A stretch of DNA of 64,000 bases from Trichococcus flocculiformis. Lineage in GTDB: Bacteria; Bacillota; Bacilli; Lactobacillales; Aerococcaceae. The stretch's first letter is position 1. Each line of letters opens with the position of its first letter. The notes beneath the pieces are model-generated. The model saw only the letters and a program-made list of their open reading frames with translations, had not been told where the DNA came from and did no database searches. The stretch spans positions 1 through 64,000 of the forward strand of contig NZ_FOQC01000001.1 in assembly GCF_900113645.1 (NCBI RefSeq). Reading direction: 5' to 3'. Of this stretch, positions 46,783 through 58,155 are shown one piece after another. Made by a program: the position numbers and the translations under genes.

Positions 46783-47820
46783 ATGAAAGAGTATAATGTT
46801 GCCATTGTAGGTGCTACGGGTGCCGTTGGAGAAAAAATGCTGGGCTTGTTGGAGAATGCTTCTTTTCCGATAAAAAGTCTGAAGTTGTTGGCTTCTAAAC
46901 GTTCTGCTGGGAAAGTTAAGACATTCCGAGGACAGGAACTGCAGATTGAGGAAACGACTGACGAGTCATTTGAAGGCATCGACATTGCATTATTCAGCGC
47001 TGGGGGTGGCATAACGAAGCAATTCTCCCCTGCCGCGATCAAAGCTGGAGCCGTTGTCATCGACAATACGAGTGCTTTTCGTATGGATCCGGAAACGCCA
47101 TTGGTTGTTCCTGAAGTGAATCCGGAAGACTTGCGCAAACATAAAGGACTGATCGCTAACCCAAACTGTTCCACTATTCAGATGGTGGTAGCTTTGCAAC
47201 CACTCCGTGAAAAGTTTGGTTTGGATCGTGTCATCGTTTCCACGTATCAAGCGGTAAGTGGCGCAGGATTGCATGCATTGGAAGAATTGAAAGCTCAAAC
47301 CCAAGCAGTCCTGAACGGTGAAGAGCCGGTTGCGAATATTTTACCTTGTGGTGGCGATAAGAAGCATTTCCCGATCGCATTCAATGCTTTACCGCAAATT
47401 GATGTGTTCAGCGAAGGCGGCTACACGTATGAAGAGTGGAAAATGATCAATGAAACTAAAAAAATCATGGGAGACAACGAAATTAAAGTCTCTGCTACCT
47501 GTGTGCGTATCCCTGTAATGTCCGGACACTCGGAATCCGTCTATTTCGAAGTGGACGACAAAAACGTTTCTGTCGCAGATATCTGGGAAGTGTTGAAAGA
47601 TGCTCCAGGAGTTGTGCTTCAGGATGACACAGCTAATCAAGTTTATCCCACAGCACGTGAATCAGTCGGAAAGAATGAAACATTTGTCGGACGTATCCGT
47701 AAAGATGTGGATGTCGACAATGGTTTCCATATGTGGGTTGTTTCCGATAATCTATTGAAGGGCGCTGCTTGGAATTCTGTGCAGATTGCGGAAAAAATGA
47801 TTGAAATGGGTCTACTGTAG
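46783..47820 (+). CDS. asd: Aspartate-semialdehyde dehydrogenase
   Basis: NADP-dependent reduction of aspartyl phosphate to aspartate semialdehyde, toward lysine/diaminopimelate, threonine and methionine. The product has 345 residues. Rossmann motif [12 protein letters not shown] at the N-terminus, catalytic Cys in [25 protein letters not shown] and [12 protein letters not shown] (catalytic His) are present. GAGGGA lies 6 bases before ATG 46783 (an ATG at 46780 is only 3 away). Monocistronic. Confidence 0.95.
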   Translation: MKEYNVAIVGATGAVGEKMLGLLENASFPIKSLKLLASKRSAGKVKTFRGQELQIEETTDESFEGIDIALFSAGGGITKQFSPAAIKAGAVVIDNTSAFRMDPETPLVVPEVNPEDLRKHKGLIANPNCSTIQMVVALQPLREKFGLDRVIVSTYQAVSGAGLHALEELKAQTQAVLNGEEPVANILPCGGDKKHFPIAFNALPQIDVFSEGGYTYEEWKMINETKKIMGDNEIKVSATCVRIPVMSGHSESVYFEVDDKNVSVADIWEVLKDAPGVVLQDDTANQVYPTARESVGKNETFVGRIRKDVDVDNGFHMWVVSDNLLKGAAWNSVQIAEKMIEMGLL

Positions 47821-47876
47821 AACCTTTGAATAACGGATGAGCAAAGCCTCGTCAACTGAAGAATCGGATATGACTG

Positions 47877-47955
47877 GGCCTGTCAAAGGATGGACTGGGA
47901 AGGGTGTTTGGTTAAACCTCGTTCCCGTTCCGTTCCTTTTGGCAGGTCTTTTTTC
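47877..47955 (+). terminator. Long imperfect terminator of asd
   Basis: GGCCTGTCAAAGGA near 47878 pairs with TCCTTTTGGCAGGTC (47936-47950). The loop region between holds further pairing, and TTTTTT follows. Confidence 0.6.
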
Positions 47956-47959
47956 GTGC

Positions 47960-48172
47960 AGAAATTTATTTTACATTTTAACTTGTAGAGTGCTTCAATG
48001 TAAGTGTTCCACACACTTGCAAAATGTTTGATGCATCTAAGATATTGTCTAGCGGTCCAAGCCTGCCTCTCGGAAATTAGATAAATCTGACCCATTGCGC
48101 TCTGCGATGCTCATTCAGGGCCAGATTTCCTAAATTTCTTTCGAGGCAGACCGGGCTTGTCCCGCTTTTCTC
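47960..48172 (+). repeat. Dispersed structured repeat, copy B
   Basis: Same orientation as copy C. Conserved blocks: GCAAAATGTTTGATGCATCT, GGAAATTAGATAAATCTG, the apical ATTGCGCTCTGCGATGCTCATT, and CCAGATTTCCTAAATTTCTT. It folds like copy A into one long imperfect hairpin. The outer arms (CCAAGCCTGCCTC / GAGGCAGACCGGGCTTG) differ from those in A and C but remain complementary. It lies between the asd terminator and the RNase J2 promoter. Confidence 0.72.
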
Positions 48173-48420
48173 ACACTTTCAGAAAACCGGAACAGAAACT
48201 GAAGCAAATGCTACAATTTTGCCGATAATCATGTATAATGTAACAGAGAGGATATCGGTCACGTTTAGCCGGATGCGAAGAAAACGCATTCGCTTGTAGA
48301 CTCTGAAGACAATTCGGCAAAGTAGCTGCGCTGATTTTCAGGGACGAAAATACGGAGGAAGGCATTCAAACGATCAATATAGATAACAGCATAGAAAGCT
48401 GAAAAATAAGAGGTGGTACA
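48173..48420 (+). other. Promoter region of the RNase J2 gene
   Basis: TATAAT at 48234-48239 is a good -10; the -35 is weak (CTACAA). A leader of about 180 nt follows, with no gene and no clear terminator. Confidence 0.5.
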
Positions 48421-50100
48421 ATGAGTAAAGTAAGAATAATTTCTCTCGGAGGTGTGAGAGAAAGCGGTAAAAACATGTATTTAGTGGAAGTGGACGATTT
48501 AATTTTTGTATTGGATTGCGGTCTTCTTTATCCGGAAAATGAATTATTGGGAATTGACGTCGTCATCCCTGATTTTAGTTACCTGGAGGAAAACAAAAAT
48601 AAGATAGCGGGTATTTTCCTGACGCATGGTCATGCGGATGCCGTAGGAGCATTGCCTTATTTGTTGCAGAATATCGATGCACCCGTGTTCGGTACAGGAT
48701 TGACGATTGCGTTGGCTAAATTGGCGGTCGATTCCACCGGATTGGCTACGGGATTTGAGGATTATCACGTTATCGATGAGAACACCGAAATTGAATTCGA
48801 AAACACCAGTGTCCGGTTCTTCAGAACCACGCATACCATCCCTGATTCTGTAGGGATCTGTGTGAAGACGGAAGAAGGCAGTGTCGTCTATACAGGTGAT
48901 TTCAAGTTTGATCAAAGTGCATCCCCGATGTATCAGACCGATTACGGCAAAATTACGGATATCGGAGAAGGCAGAGTATTGGCGCTGTTGAGCGATTCCG
49001 GTGATGCCGAATCGACTACGGAAAACGTCAGTGACCGCAAGATTGAAGAAGAAATGCTGGATACTTTCATCAACGCTGAAGGCCGTATCATCGTCTCCTG
49101 TGTTGCAAGCAACATTTTGCGCATCCAGCAAGTTTTTGATGTCGCTCTCCAAGCGAATCGTAAAATCTTTTTGACAGGACCGACTTTGGTTGAAACAGTC
49201 GATGTCGCCATGAAATTGGGGAAACTGGTCTTGCCGACTCCAGATCTGCTTGTGAATGTGAAGAACATCAATGATTACCGTGATGGTCAAGTGTTGATTC
49301 TGGAAACCGGCAACAGTGGGGAACCCTTGGAAGCTTTGCAGCGGATGTCCAAAGGCAGACACAAGCAAGTGAACCTTAAAGAGGGTGATTTGGTTTATAT
49401 CACGACTACACCTTCAACAGCTATGGAAACGACAGTCGCAAAAACCAAAAATTTGATTTATCGTGCCGGTGCGTCCGTGCGTGAAATATCAGGAACATAC
49501 AAAGCATCCGGACATGCTTCGCCGAACGATCTGAAATTGATGATCAACCTACTGAGACCTACTTATTTCGTGCCTGTCCAAGGTGAATACCGAATGCAAG
49601 CTGCACATGCCCAATTGGCGAATGAAGTCGGCATTCCGTTCAAAAATATTTTCATCCCTGGTAAAGGTGACGTGATCGAATATGCCAAAGGCCGTATGCA
49701 CATGACGGGACAGGTCCCAGCCGGGAATGTTCTGATCGATGGGATCGGGGTTGGCGATATCGGCAACATTGTCTTGCGCGACCGTAAACTATTATCGGAG
49801 GATGGGATCTTCGTGGTCGTTGTGACGATCTCCAGAAGATTGAACAAAATTTTGTCGGGTCCGGAAATCGTTTCGCGTGGTTTCGTCTATATGAAGGCGA
49901 GTGAAGAGCTTGTCAAAGAAAGTTCGAATATCGTCCGGGAAGTAGTGGAAGATAACCTGCACACGAAAGACTTTGATTGGGCCAAGTTAAAACAAGAGAT
50001 ACGTGATTCGTTGAGCCGTTATCTTTTTGAAAAGACGAAGCGCAAACCGGTCATTTTACCGATCATCATGGAAGCATCCAATTATCAGAAGAAGAGCTGA
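48421..50100 (+). CDS. rnjB: Ribonuclease J2
   Basis: Beta-CASP metallo-lactamase-fold ribonuclease, 559 residues, partner of RNase J1 in mRNA turnover and rRNA maturation. The metal motif reads LTHGHADAVGALPYLL: the second His of the usual HxHxDH is replaced, as in RNase J2 rather than J1, which normally has HGHEDH. GDFKFDQS and LLSDSGDAE also fit J2. Its catalytic role is therefore probably weak or structural. AGAGGTGGTACA precedes ATG. It is followed after 60 bases by a membrane protein gene. Confidence 0.9.
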   Translation: MSKVRIISLGGVRESGKNMYLVEVDDLIFVLDCGLLYPENELLGIDVVIPDFSYLEENKNKIAGIFLTHGHADAVGALPYLLQNIDAPVFGTGLTIALAKLAVDSTGLATGFEDYHVIDENTEIEFENTSVRFFRTTHTIPDSVGICVKTEEGSVVYTGDFKFDQSASPMYQTDYGKITDIGEGRVLALLSDSGDAESTTENVSDRKIEEEMLDTFINAEGRIIVSCVASNILRIQQVFDVALQANRKIFLTGPTLVETVDVAMKLGKLVLPTPDLLVNVKNINDYRDGQVLILETGNSGEPLEALQRMSKGRHKQVNLKEGDLVYITTTPSTAMETTVAKTKNLIYRAGASVREISGTYKASGHASPNDLKLMINLLRPTYFVPVQGEYRMQAAHAQLANEVGIPFKNIFIPGKGDVIEYAKGRMHMTGQVPAGNVLIDGIGVGDIGNIVLRDRKLLSEDGIFVVVVTISRRLNKILSGPEIVSRGFVYMKASEELVKESSNIVREVVEDNLHTKDFDWAKLKQEIRDSLSRYLFEKTKRKPVILPIIMEASNYQKKS

Positions 50101-50160
50101 TGCCCGTTTGCCGTAAAGGCAATGAAACGGATCGTTGTTGAAAAGGAGAGATTCATCTTT

Positions 50161-50763
50161 ATGGGTTCTAATAGTACGAAGGCTTGGATCGAGGCAGCTC
50201 TGTTTGCTGTCCTCGCAATCGCCTTGGCATATGTGGCCATGCCATTTGGAGAATACACTATTGTTTTTGCTTTGTTGCCGTTGCTTTTCATTTCTCTCCG
50301 CAGAGGAATATTGCTTGGACTGGTTTCTGGAATACTGACCGGCCTCGTTTTGTTTGCGCTCAAAGGAGAGGGAGCGGATGTTGCTGCAGATATCCTGAAC
50401 CAAGCCGCACCGTTCGTTTTCGTGGGCATCGCCGGTTTTTTCGCGAAATTCACGCAACGCACATTGAACAATAAACGTTTCCCGAATGCAGCCTTGAATA
50501 TAGTGACGGCATCCTTTTTCGGAACGCTTGTCTATTTTGTCTGGGTGCTGATCTCGGACATATTCCTCAGTGAGGAAGCAGTTCCAGCTGGTGTTTCTGC
50601 TTTTGCGCATTTTCTTCCGGAACAAGCGCTATCGTTTGCGGCAACTTTTGCCGTCAGCGCAGTCGTTCTGGTGTTGATTGCAAAATTCGCTCCTAAAGCG
50701 TACATTCCAAAAGGCAGCCGTTTCCTGAGCAGAAAAGAAAAATCGAAACTATTAAATGATTAA
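50161..50763 (+). CDS. ThiT-like membrane protein (possible thiamine ECF S component)
   Basis: A 200-residue protein with about six membrane segments: WIEAALFAVLAIALAYVAMP, TIVFALLPLLFISL, GILLGLVSGILTGLVLFAL, FVFVGIAGFFAKF, IVTASFFGTLVYFVWVLIS and LSFAATFAVSAVVLVLIA. The 'LP.L..SLRRG...GL..G...G' block with 'GIAG.FA' resembles ThiT, the substrate-binding subunit of energy-coupling-factor transporters. The ECF module genes are not in the window, and no TPP riboswitch is visible upstream, so the substrate is uncertain. ATG 50161 follows AAAGGAGAG; ATG 50122 is an alternative. Confidence 0.7.
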   Translation: MGSNSTKAWIEAALFAVLAIALAYVAMPFGEYTIVFALLPLLFISLRRGILLGLVSGILTGLVLFALKGEGADVAADILNQAAPFVFVGIAGFFAKFTQRTLNNKRFPNAALNIVTASFFGTLVYFVWVLISDIFLSEEAVPAGVSAFAHFLPEQALSFAATFAVSAVVLVLIAKFAPKAYIPKGSRFLSRKEKSKLLND

Positions 50764-50770
50764 AAAATAG

Positions 50771-50816
50771 AAGGCGAAGGACGGATTTGAATTATCCGGT
50801 CTTCGCCTTTCTGTTT
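50771..50816 (+). terminator. Terminator of the ThiT-like gene
   Basis: AAGGCGAAGGACGGAT (50771-50786) pairs with ATCCGGTCTTCGCCTT (50793-50808) with minor mismatches; CTGTTTTTG follows. Confidence 0.7.
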
Positions 50817-50883
50817 TTGTGGGCTCGTGTGCTATGATATGTAGGTAACATGTTTTGTCATTTTATTGATTTGGAGTGGTCTT

Positions 50884-52332
50884 ATGGGTATTTGGTCAAT
50901 GATATTTACGGCAATCATCGTTTTAAATACAATTGGTGCAATCATCACCGTCTTTAAAGAAAAAAGAGATGTCGCTGCCACCTGGGCCTGGCTGTTGACG
51001 TTAAACCTCTTGCCGGTGGCGGGTTTCATCATCTACCTCTTTATAGGGAAAAAGATGTCAAAAGAAAACATCTATGATATGCGCACGCAAAAAAGCTTGG
51101 GCATGTCCCAGTTGGCGAAGGTCCAGATTGAAATGTTGGAGGATGAGGATCTGGCGCAAGGTTTGGTCGAAACCGACTATGCACAAAAAACAGCTATCCT
51201 GTTCCTGGAAAGTGATGAATCCATTTTGACGAAAGGGAATAAAGTTGAAATATTCAAAACTGGCACAGATGTTTTCGATTCCCTTGTGCAGGACATCTAT
51301 AAAGCAGAAGATCATGTGCATATGCTTTATTATACTTTTCGCTCGGACGACTTGGGGAAGCGGATTCTGTCGGCGTTGGAAGACAGGGCGGCAGCTGGAA
51401 TTGAGGTTCTGGTCGTTTACGATGCAATGGGCTGCAGAGGGAATGATCCGAGATTTTTCAATAATCTTGAAAAATTAGGCGGAAAGACGGAAGTATTTTT
51501 TGGTTCAAAAATACCTTTCGTTAATTTGCGGATGAACTATCGGAATCATCGCAAAATAATGGTAGTGGATGCAAAAGTTGCTTATCTCGGCGGGTTCAAT
51601 ATAGGCGATGAGTATCTAGGGAAAGGGGAACTCGGCGAATGGAGGGATACGCATATGAAAATAGAAGGCAATGCAGTCTTGACGCTTCAGAGCCGTTTCT
51701 TCATGGACTGGAATGCGGTTGCCAAAGAAAAGAACAGGAAAGATTATGCAGAAGCCTATTTCCCGATCGCCGATAAAAAAGGTAACACGGCCATGCAAAT
51801 TGTGGCAAGTGGACCGGATGACGAAGATCAGACGATCAAGATGGGTTTCTTGAAGATGATCAGCCAAGCTAAAGAATCCATTTATATACAGACTCCTTAT
51901 TTTATACCTGACGAGAGTCTGCATGAAATGCTCAAAATCGCAGTCCTATCCGGTGTAAAAGTCAAAATCATGATACCCTCGAAGCCGGATCATCCTTTCG
52001 TCTATCGGGCAACGGAGTATTTTGCCAAAGACATCGTCGAGTACGGTGCGGAAGTCTATATGTACCAGAATGGTTTCCTGCATTCAAAGGTGATGGTGGT
52101 CGATGATGAAATTGTATCGGTAGGCACGGCAAATATGGATGTGCGCAGTTTCAAATTGAATTTTGAGATCAACGCTTTTATTTACGATCGTGACGTAGCT
52201 GAAGAATTAATCGCAAATTTTGATGAAGATCAGAAGAGTTGCATCCGTGCAACCCATGATTATTTCGCAAAACAGTCGAAGGGGCGGAAATTCAAGCAAG
52301 CTTTTTCCAGATTACTTTCACCGATACTGTAG
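50884..52332 (+). CDS. cls: Cardiolipin synthase
   Basis: Membrane phospholipase-D-family enzyme joining two phosphatidylglycerols into cardiolipin, 482 residues. Two N-terminal membrane helices (about 3-25 and 33-55) precede two HKD motifs: NYRNHRKIMVVDAKVAYLGG and FLHSKVMVVDDEIVSVGTAN. DMRTQKSLGMSQ and the C-terminal FARLLSPIL-type end (FSRLLSPIL) are typical. ATG 50884 follows TTGGAGTGG by about 8 bases. Confidence 0.94.
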   Translation: MGIWSMIFTAIIVLNTIGAIITVFKEKRDVAATWAWLLTLNLLPVAGFIIYLFIGKKMSKENIYDMRTQKSLGMSQLAKVQIEMLEDEDLAQGLVETDYAQKTAILFLESDESILTKGNKVEIFKTGTDVFDSLVQDIYKAEDHVHMLYYTFRSDDLGKRILSALEDRAAAGIEVLVVYDAMGCRGNDPRFFNNLEKLGGKTEVFFGSKIPFVNLRMNYRNHRKIMVVDAKVAYLGGFNIGDEYLGKGELGEWRDTHMKIEGNAVLTLQSRFFMDWNAVAKEKNRKDYAEAYFPIADKKGNTAMQIVASGPDDEDQTIKMGFLKMISQAKESIYIQTPYFIPDESLHEMLKIAVLSGVKVKIMIPSKPDHPFVYRATEYFAKDIVEYGAEVYMYQNGFLHSKVMVVDDEIVSVGTANMDVRSFKLNFEINAFIYDRDVAEELIANFDEDQKSCIRATHDYFAKQSKGRKFKQAFSRLLSPIL

Positions 52333-52394
52333 ACCGAAAGCGTATGGAAATTGATCGACAATCAGAATTCAGAAGAAAGGCCCACAAGCAGTCA

Positions 52395-52439
52395 AAACAA
52401 GCGAGAATGCAATTGTGTGAGATGCATTCTCGCTTGTTT
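52395..52439. terminator. Terminator after cls
   Basis: AAACAAGCGAGAATGCA (52395-52411) and TGCATTCTCGCTTGTTT (52423-52439), a perfect 17-bp stem that can serve both cls and the convergent small gene. Confidence 0.78.
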
Positions 52440-52521
52440 CAGTTGTCATAGTTTTTTACGTTAATGACTTTACCTTGTGCTCCTGATTTCTATAGATGGG
52501 TATGCCACCAACTGATTGAAT

Positions 52522-52866
52522 TTAACCAAGTTGGATAGCCAAGACTTGACTGATGTTCAGTAGATAAGTCACTTTTTTATCGGCAGTTGTGAACATGATT
52601 TGTCTTTTTGGAGTTACGCGGGAATTGAAAGAACCCCAAACGAGTGATCTGGTATACGATTTCGGTCCATGCTTTTCTTCAATCACGACATACACAGGGT
52701 TGTTATTTTCAAAAGCCTGGTTAGCAAAACGGATAACTTGATGAATCGGCATTACTTTGTCCAAGATGGCTTCATTGATGGAATGGACGGATGAGAGCGG
52801 GCGCAAGTATGATTTATTTGAAGGATTCTCATTATTAGTGGATACTGGGTAGATGTAGTTTTGCAT
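52522..52866 (-). CDS. Small protein of unknown function under an SOS-type promoter
   Basis: The 114-residue product starts MQNYIYPVSTNNENPSNKSY, with a helical centre (SINEAILDKVMPIHQVIRFA) and a C-terminal half of likely beta strands (NPVYVVIEEKHGPKSYTRSL, then FTTADKKVTYLLNISQVLAI). No membrane segment. I recognise no family with confidence. The size and the strand-rich C-terminus loosely recall YolD-like proteins that accompany Y-family polymerases, but this is speculation. ATG 52866 is preceded by GGAGG, 7 bases away. Its promoter contains a LexA-like palindrome, so it is probably DNA-damage inducible. Confidence 0.7.
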   Translation of the reverse strand: MQNYIYPVSTNNENPSNKSYLRPLSSVHSINEAILDKVMPIHQVIRFANQAFENNNPVYVVIEEKHGPKSYTRSLVWGSFNSRVTPKRQIMFTTADKKVTYLLNISQVLAIQLG

Positions 52867-52903
52867 GTATGTTCCTCCGAACGTGTGTTTGTCTTGTGTC
52901 TTT

Positions 52904-52932
52904 ATTATAAGAACATCTGTTCTTGTTTGCAA
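52904..52932 (-). promoter_or_regulatory. SOS-box promoter of the 114-residue protein gene
   Basis: On the minus strand: TTGCAA (52932-52927), a 17-base spacer, TATAAT (52909-52904). The spacer contains AGAACATCTGTTCT (strand-symmetric, 52910-52923), a GAAC-N4-GTTC palindrome like the Gram-positive LexA operator. LexA bound here would block RNA polymerase directly. Confidence 0.75.
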
Positions 52933-53305
52933 GCTTTTTATTTTGCGATCGAACAAAAATTTGAGAGTGCAGATATGTAACTCCACCCACAATTATGTCA
53001 TATCGGCCGAATATGCCCCTATTTCTTGCATTTTCGAGTAAAGTAGTAGTATGGAAAAGAACGTGTCGGGAGCACATTAATTTTGCAGGCGAGGGGAAAA
53101 TTACATCTATTATCCGGCGGAATTATCGAAAAAAATAGGCTATATAAAAGACTCTCCAAGAAGGTTCTGGATCGGTGCAGCGTGCTTGGAGAGTGCTGTT
53201 CACAAAATGTTCATTTAATATTTTTGAAGAAATTTCAGAAAGTTTCTTCCTATTAATGAAACTGTAATGATTGTTGAAACCACTGGGAATTGCGTATAAA
53301 TAGAT
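52933..53305. other. Divergent intergenic region before the V-ATPase operon
   Basis: No gene is seen in about 370 bases. It contains an imperfect hairpin (GACTCTCCAAGAAGG / CTTGGAGAGTGC, about 53151-53194) of unknown role and ends at the V-ATPase promoter. Confidence 0.45.
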
Positions 53306-53334
53306 TTGAACGGCCTTTACATTAACTGTATAAT
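53306..53334 (+). promoter_or_regulatory. Promoter of the ntp (V-ATPase) operon
   Basis: TTGAAC (53306-53311), 17 bases, TATAAT (53329-53334), about 60 bases before the first gene. Confidence 0.7.
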
Positions 53335-53400
53335 GAAAATACTGATCGGAAAGTTTTTTTCCTAAGGAGAATCAAATGAAGGACGGAGGTGGAATGAAAG

Positions 53401-53707
53401 ATGCAAATATTTGATGAAGTAAAAAAGATTGAGCAGGAAGCAGCTGATCTGGAATTGGATTACCAGAATAAGCTACGCAAACTGGAACAGAACACGCAAG
53501 ATAAAATAGGCGAAATGAAAAGGAATATCGAAAAGGAATTAGCTACTTTTCAATCCGAAGAACTTGCGAAAAAATCAGAACAACTGGCAATTCTTAAGAA
53601 CGCTTCCGCAGAAAGTGAAAAATCGGAAATCGAGAAGTTGCAAACTCGGTTTAAAGCGAAAGAAGAAGAACTTGTGAATGCCGTAATTGGGGAGGTGATG
53701 AGGAAAT

Positions 53708-53721
<14 letters not shown>
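53401..53721 (+). CDS. ntpF: V-type ATPase subunit F/G-like (peripheral stalk)
   Basis: A 106-residue, almost wholly charged coiled coil: MQIFDEVKKIEQEAADLELD, many KLEQ/EIEK repeats, ending GEVMRKYGNR. It occupies the first position of an operon laid out as Enterococcus hirae ntpFIKECGABD, where NtpF pairs with NtpE to make the peripheral stalk. GGAGGTGG precedes ATG 53401; the ATG six bases earlier is closed at once by a stop. Its end overlaps ntpI by 14 bases. Confidence 0.88.
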
Positions 53722-56177
<2,456 letters not shown>

Positions 56178-56227
56178 TTCTCAAAAGCTCCAGAAGAATG
56201 AAAGAAAAAGTAAGGAGATGAGAAAGC

Positions 56228-56818
56228 GTGAAAGATCTACAATCCTTGTCTGAACAGATTCTGAACAAGACAAAAGCAAAAGGACAAAGCAAGCTGGAGG
56301 CTGCTGAAAAAATTTCTGCCGCAAAGATAGAAGAGAGCAGATTGACTCTGGTTGAACAACAAAAGGCGCGCAAAGCTGCCATTTTGAAAAAAGTTGGCAA
56401 CGATTTTGATCGTGAGCAACAAACGCTGAAGAATAAAGAACGCAATGCTGTTTTGAAAGAGAAACAGGTCATCTTGAAATCGGTCTTCCAACAGGCTTTA
56501 GAAAAAATGAACACGTGGGATGAAACCCATTTTGCGCAATTCCTGAACGGTGTGCTTGCTCAGGCTGGCGATTCGAAAGCCTACAGCATTGTTCCGGGCG
56601 CAAAATCGATCGCCCACTTTAAAGGGAATGCGTTGCAGCAGCTGTTGGTCAAATATCCAGCTGTCAAGATTTCTGAGGAGTCCATTCCGAATAAAGCCGG
56701 ATTCATCCTGCAGGAAGGCGGAGTCGATTACAACTATTGCTTCGATGATCTGATCGAAGATGTAAAGAACGACTTTGCAGCAGAGCTGGCGACTTTAGCA
56801 TTCCAAGACGAAAAGTAA
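56228..56818 (+). CDS. ntpE: V-type ATPase subunit E (peripheral stalk)
   Basis: The 196-residue stator stalk protein. The N-terminal two thirds is coiled coil (KDLQSLSEQILNKTKAKGQS, then charged heptads) and the C-terminal part a small globular domain (VKISEESIPNKAGFILQEGG, ELATLAFQDEK) that binds the catalytic head. GTG start with AAGGAGATGAG 5-10 bases upstream. It follows ntpK by 50 bases, the largest internal gap of the operon. Confidence 0.88.
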   Translation: MKDLQSLSEQILNKTKAKGQSKLEAAEKISAAKIEESRLTLVEQQKARKAAILKKVGNDFDREQQTLKNKERNAVLKEKQVILKSVFQQALEKMNTWDETHFAQFLNGVLAQAGDSKAYSIVPGAKSIAHFKGNALQQLLVKYPAVKISEESIPNKAGFILQEGGVDYNYCFDDLIEDVKNDFAAELATLAFQDEK

Positions 56819-56830
56819 AGGAGGGGCACT

Positions 56831-57838
56831 ATGCAAGAGATTGATTACAAAGGCGTCAATACGATACTTCGCACCTATGAATTAAAATTATTGGCGGAAG
56901 CGGATTACGATCGGATGCTGAAAGCCTCTTCTCTAAAAGATGCCTTGGATGTTCTGAAAGGTACCGGTTATGAGTTTGATGAGAAAGAAACACTGATGAA
57001 TAAAAATTTTGAAGGTTTTCTCATAAAACACCTGGCGGAAGTCTATCAGGACTTGTTCAGCATCACGCCGGTTGCTGAGATTGTGGAATTATTCGCGTTG
57101 CGCTATACCTATCACAACCTGAAAGTGTTGCTGAAACAACGTTTTTCGGGTGAAGATCTGGAGCAGCTGTTGATCCCTATCGGCAAATATTCCATAGCCA
57201 GTCTGAAGAAATTGGTCGAAACCGGCGACGGCAACGACGAACATCCGATTCTGATAGAAGGGGTTCAAGAAGCGCTCCGCGATTTCGATGAAGGGCATCG
57301 TATCGAAGCGGCTACTATCTTTATGGACACTTATTATTTCAGGCATCTGCGTTCCATCAGCGACAAACTTCAACATCCGAGCATCGCGAAAATGGTAGAT
57401 GGCATGATCGATCTCTATAACCTTTCGACCATTATCCGAAGTCTGAAACAAAATAAGCCCCGCGGTTTTCTCTATACGGTTTTATCCAGTTCAGGTTCAA
57501 TTTCGAAACGCGATTTGATTGAAGAATCGATCAACGGACCAAGCGCGGTCATGCGCAAGCATTATTTCAGCAAAGAATACGGCGCGCGCTTATCCAATAT
57601 GATTTCCGATACAACAAATGAAGTAGACACACAGAAGCTGGATAAACTCGTTGATGAACTGACCTATGAATTGATTGCGGAAGGCTTGTACCAACCGTTC
57701 GGTCCGATTCCTTTGTTGGGTTATCTGTTTGCCAAAGAGAAGGAAGTCACTAATATCCGCTTGATTTTGGTAGGCAAAGACAATCAGATAGAGGAACAAA
57801 TATTGAGAGAAAGGATGCGACCTATATATGGCTCATAA
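56831..57838 (+). CDS. ntpC: V-type ATPase subunit C/d (central rotor)
   Basis: The 335-residue subunit linking the central axle to the membrane ring. Repeated helical motifs such as DYKGVNTILRTYELKLL, LFALRYTYHNLKVLLKQRF and FGPIPLLGYLFAKEKEVTNI are typical of V/A-ATPase d subunits. AAAGGAGGGG precedes ATG. The next gene begins inside its last codons. Confidence 0.93.
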   Translation: MQEIDYKGVNTILRTYELKLLAEADYDRMLKASSLKDALDVLKGTGYEFDEKETLMNKNFEGFLIKHLAEVYQDLFSITPVAEIVELFALRYTYHNLKVLLKQRFSGEDLEQLLIPIGKYSIASLKKLVETGDGNDEHPILIEGVQEALRDFDEGHRIEAATIFMDTYYFRHLRSISDKLQHPSIAKMVDGMIDLYNLSTIIRSLKQNKPRGFLYTVLSSSGSISKRDLIEESINGPSAVMRKHYFSKEYGARLSNMISDTTNEVDTQKLDKLVDELTYELIAEGLYQPFGPIPLLGYLFAKEKEVTNIRLILVGKDNQIEEQILRERMRPIYGS

Positions 57839-58139
57839 TATTGCAGTTGTGGGAGACAAAGATTCCATCCTTCCTTTTAAGATTTTGGGTTTCGCTGTAT
57901 TTGCATGCCATAATGCCCAGACTGCCCGTGAAACGGTAGATCGTCTGGCGATGGAGAATTATGGGATCATTTATCTGACGGAAGAAATGGCAAAAGAAAT
58001 ACCTGAGACAGTGAGCAGGTATGACAGCAGAGTCCAACCAGCCATCATTCTGATTCCGAACCATAAAGGTACGTTGAATATCGGAAAAACCCGCATTCAG
58101 GAGAATGTAGAAAAAGCAGTTGGACAGAATATCTTATAA
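57828..58139 (+). CDS. ntpG: V-type ATPase subunit F-type axle protein (NtpG)
   Basis: The 103-residue axle subunit that sits with NtpD in the central rotor. It begins [20 protein letters not shown], with [13 protein letters not shown] and [11 protein letters not shown], the Rossmann-like fold of this family. Overlaps ntpC by 11 bases, suggesting translational coupling. Confidence 0.92.
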   Translation: MAHNIAVVGDKDSILPFKILGFAVFACHNAQTARETVDRLAMENYGIIYLTEEMAKEIPETVSRYDSRVQPAIILIPNHKGTLNIGKTRIQENVEKAVGQNIL

Positions 58140-58155
58140 TTTGGAGGGGACTTTT

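Noticed and set aside
48601-48660. Inactivated RNase J1
   Set aside because: The HGHADAVG motif is the standard RNase J2 form, so this is a J2 orthologue, not a damaged J1.
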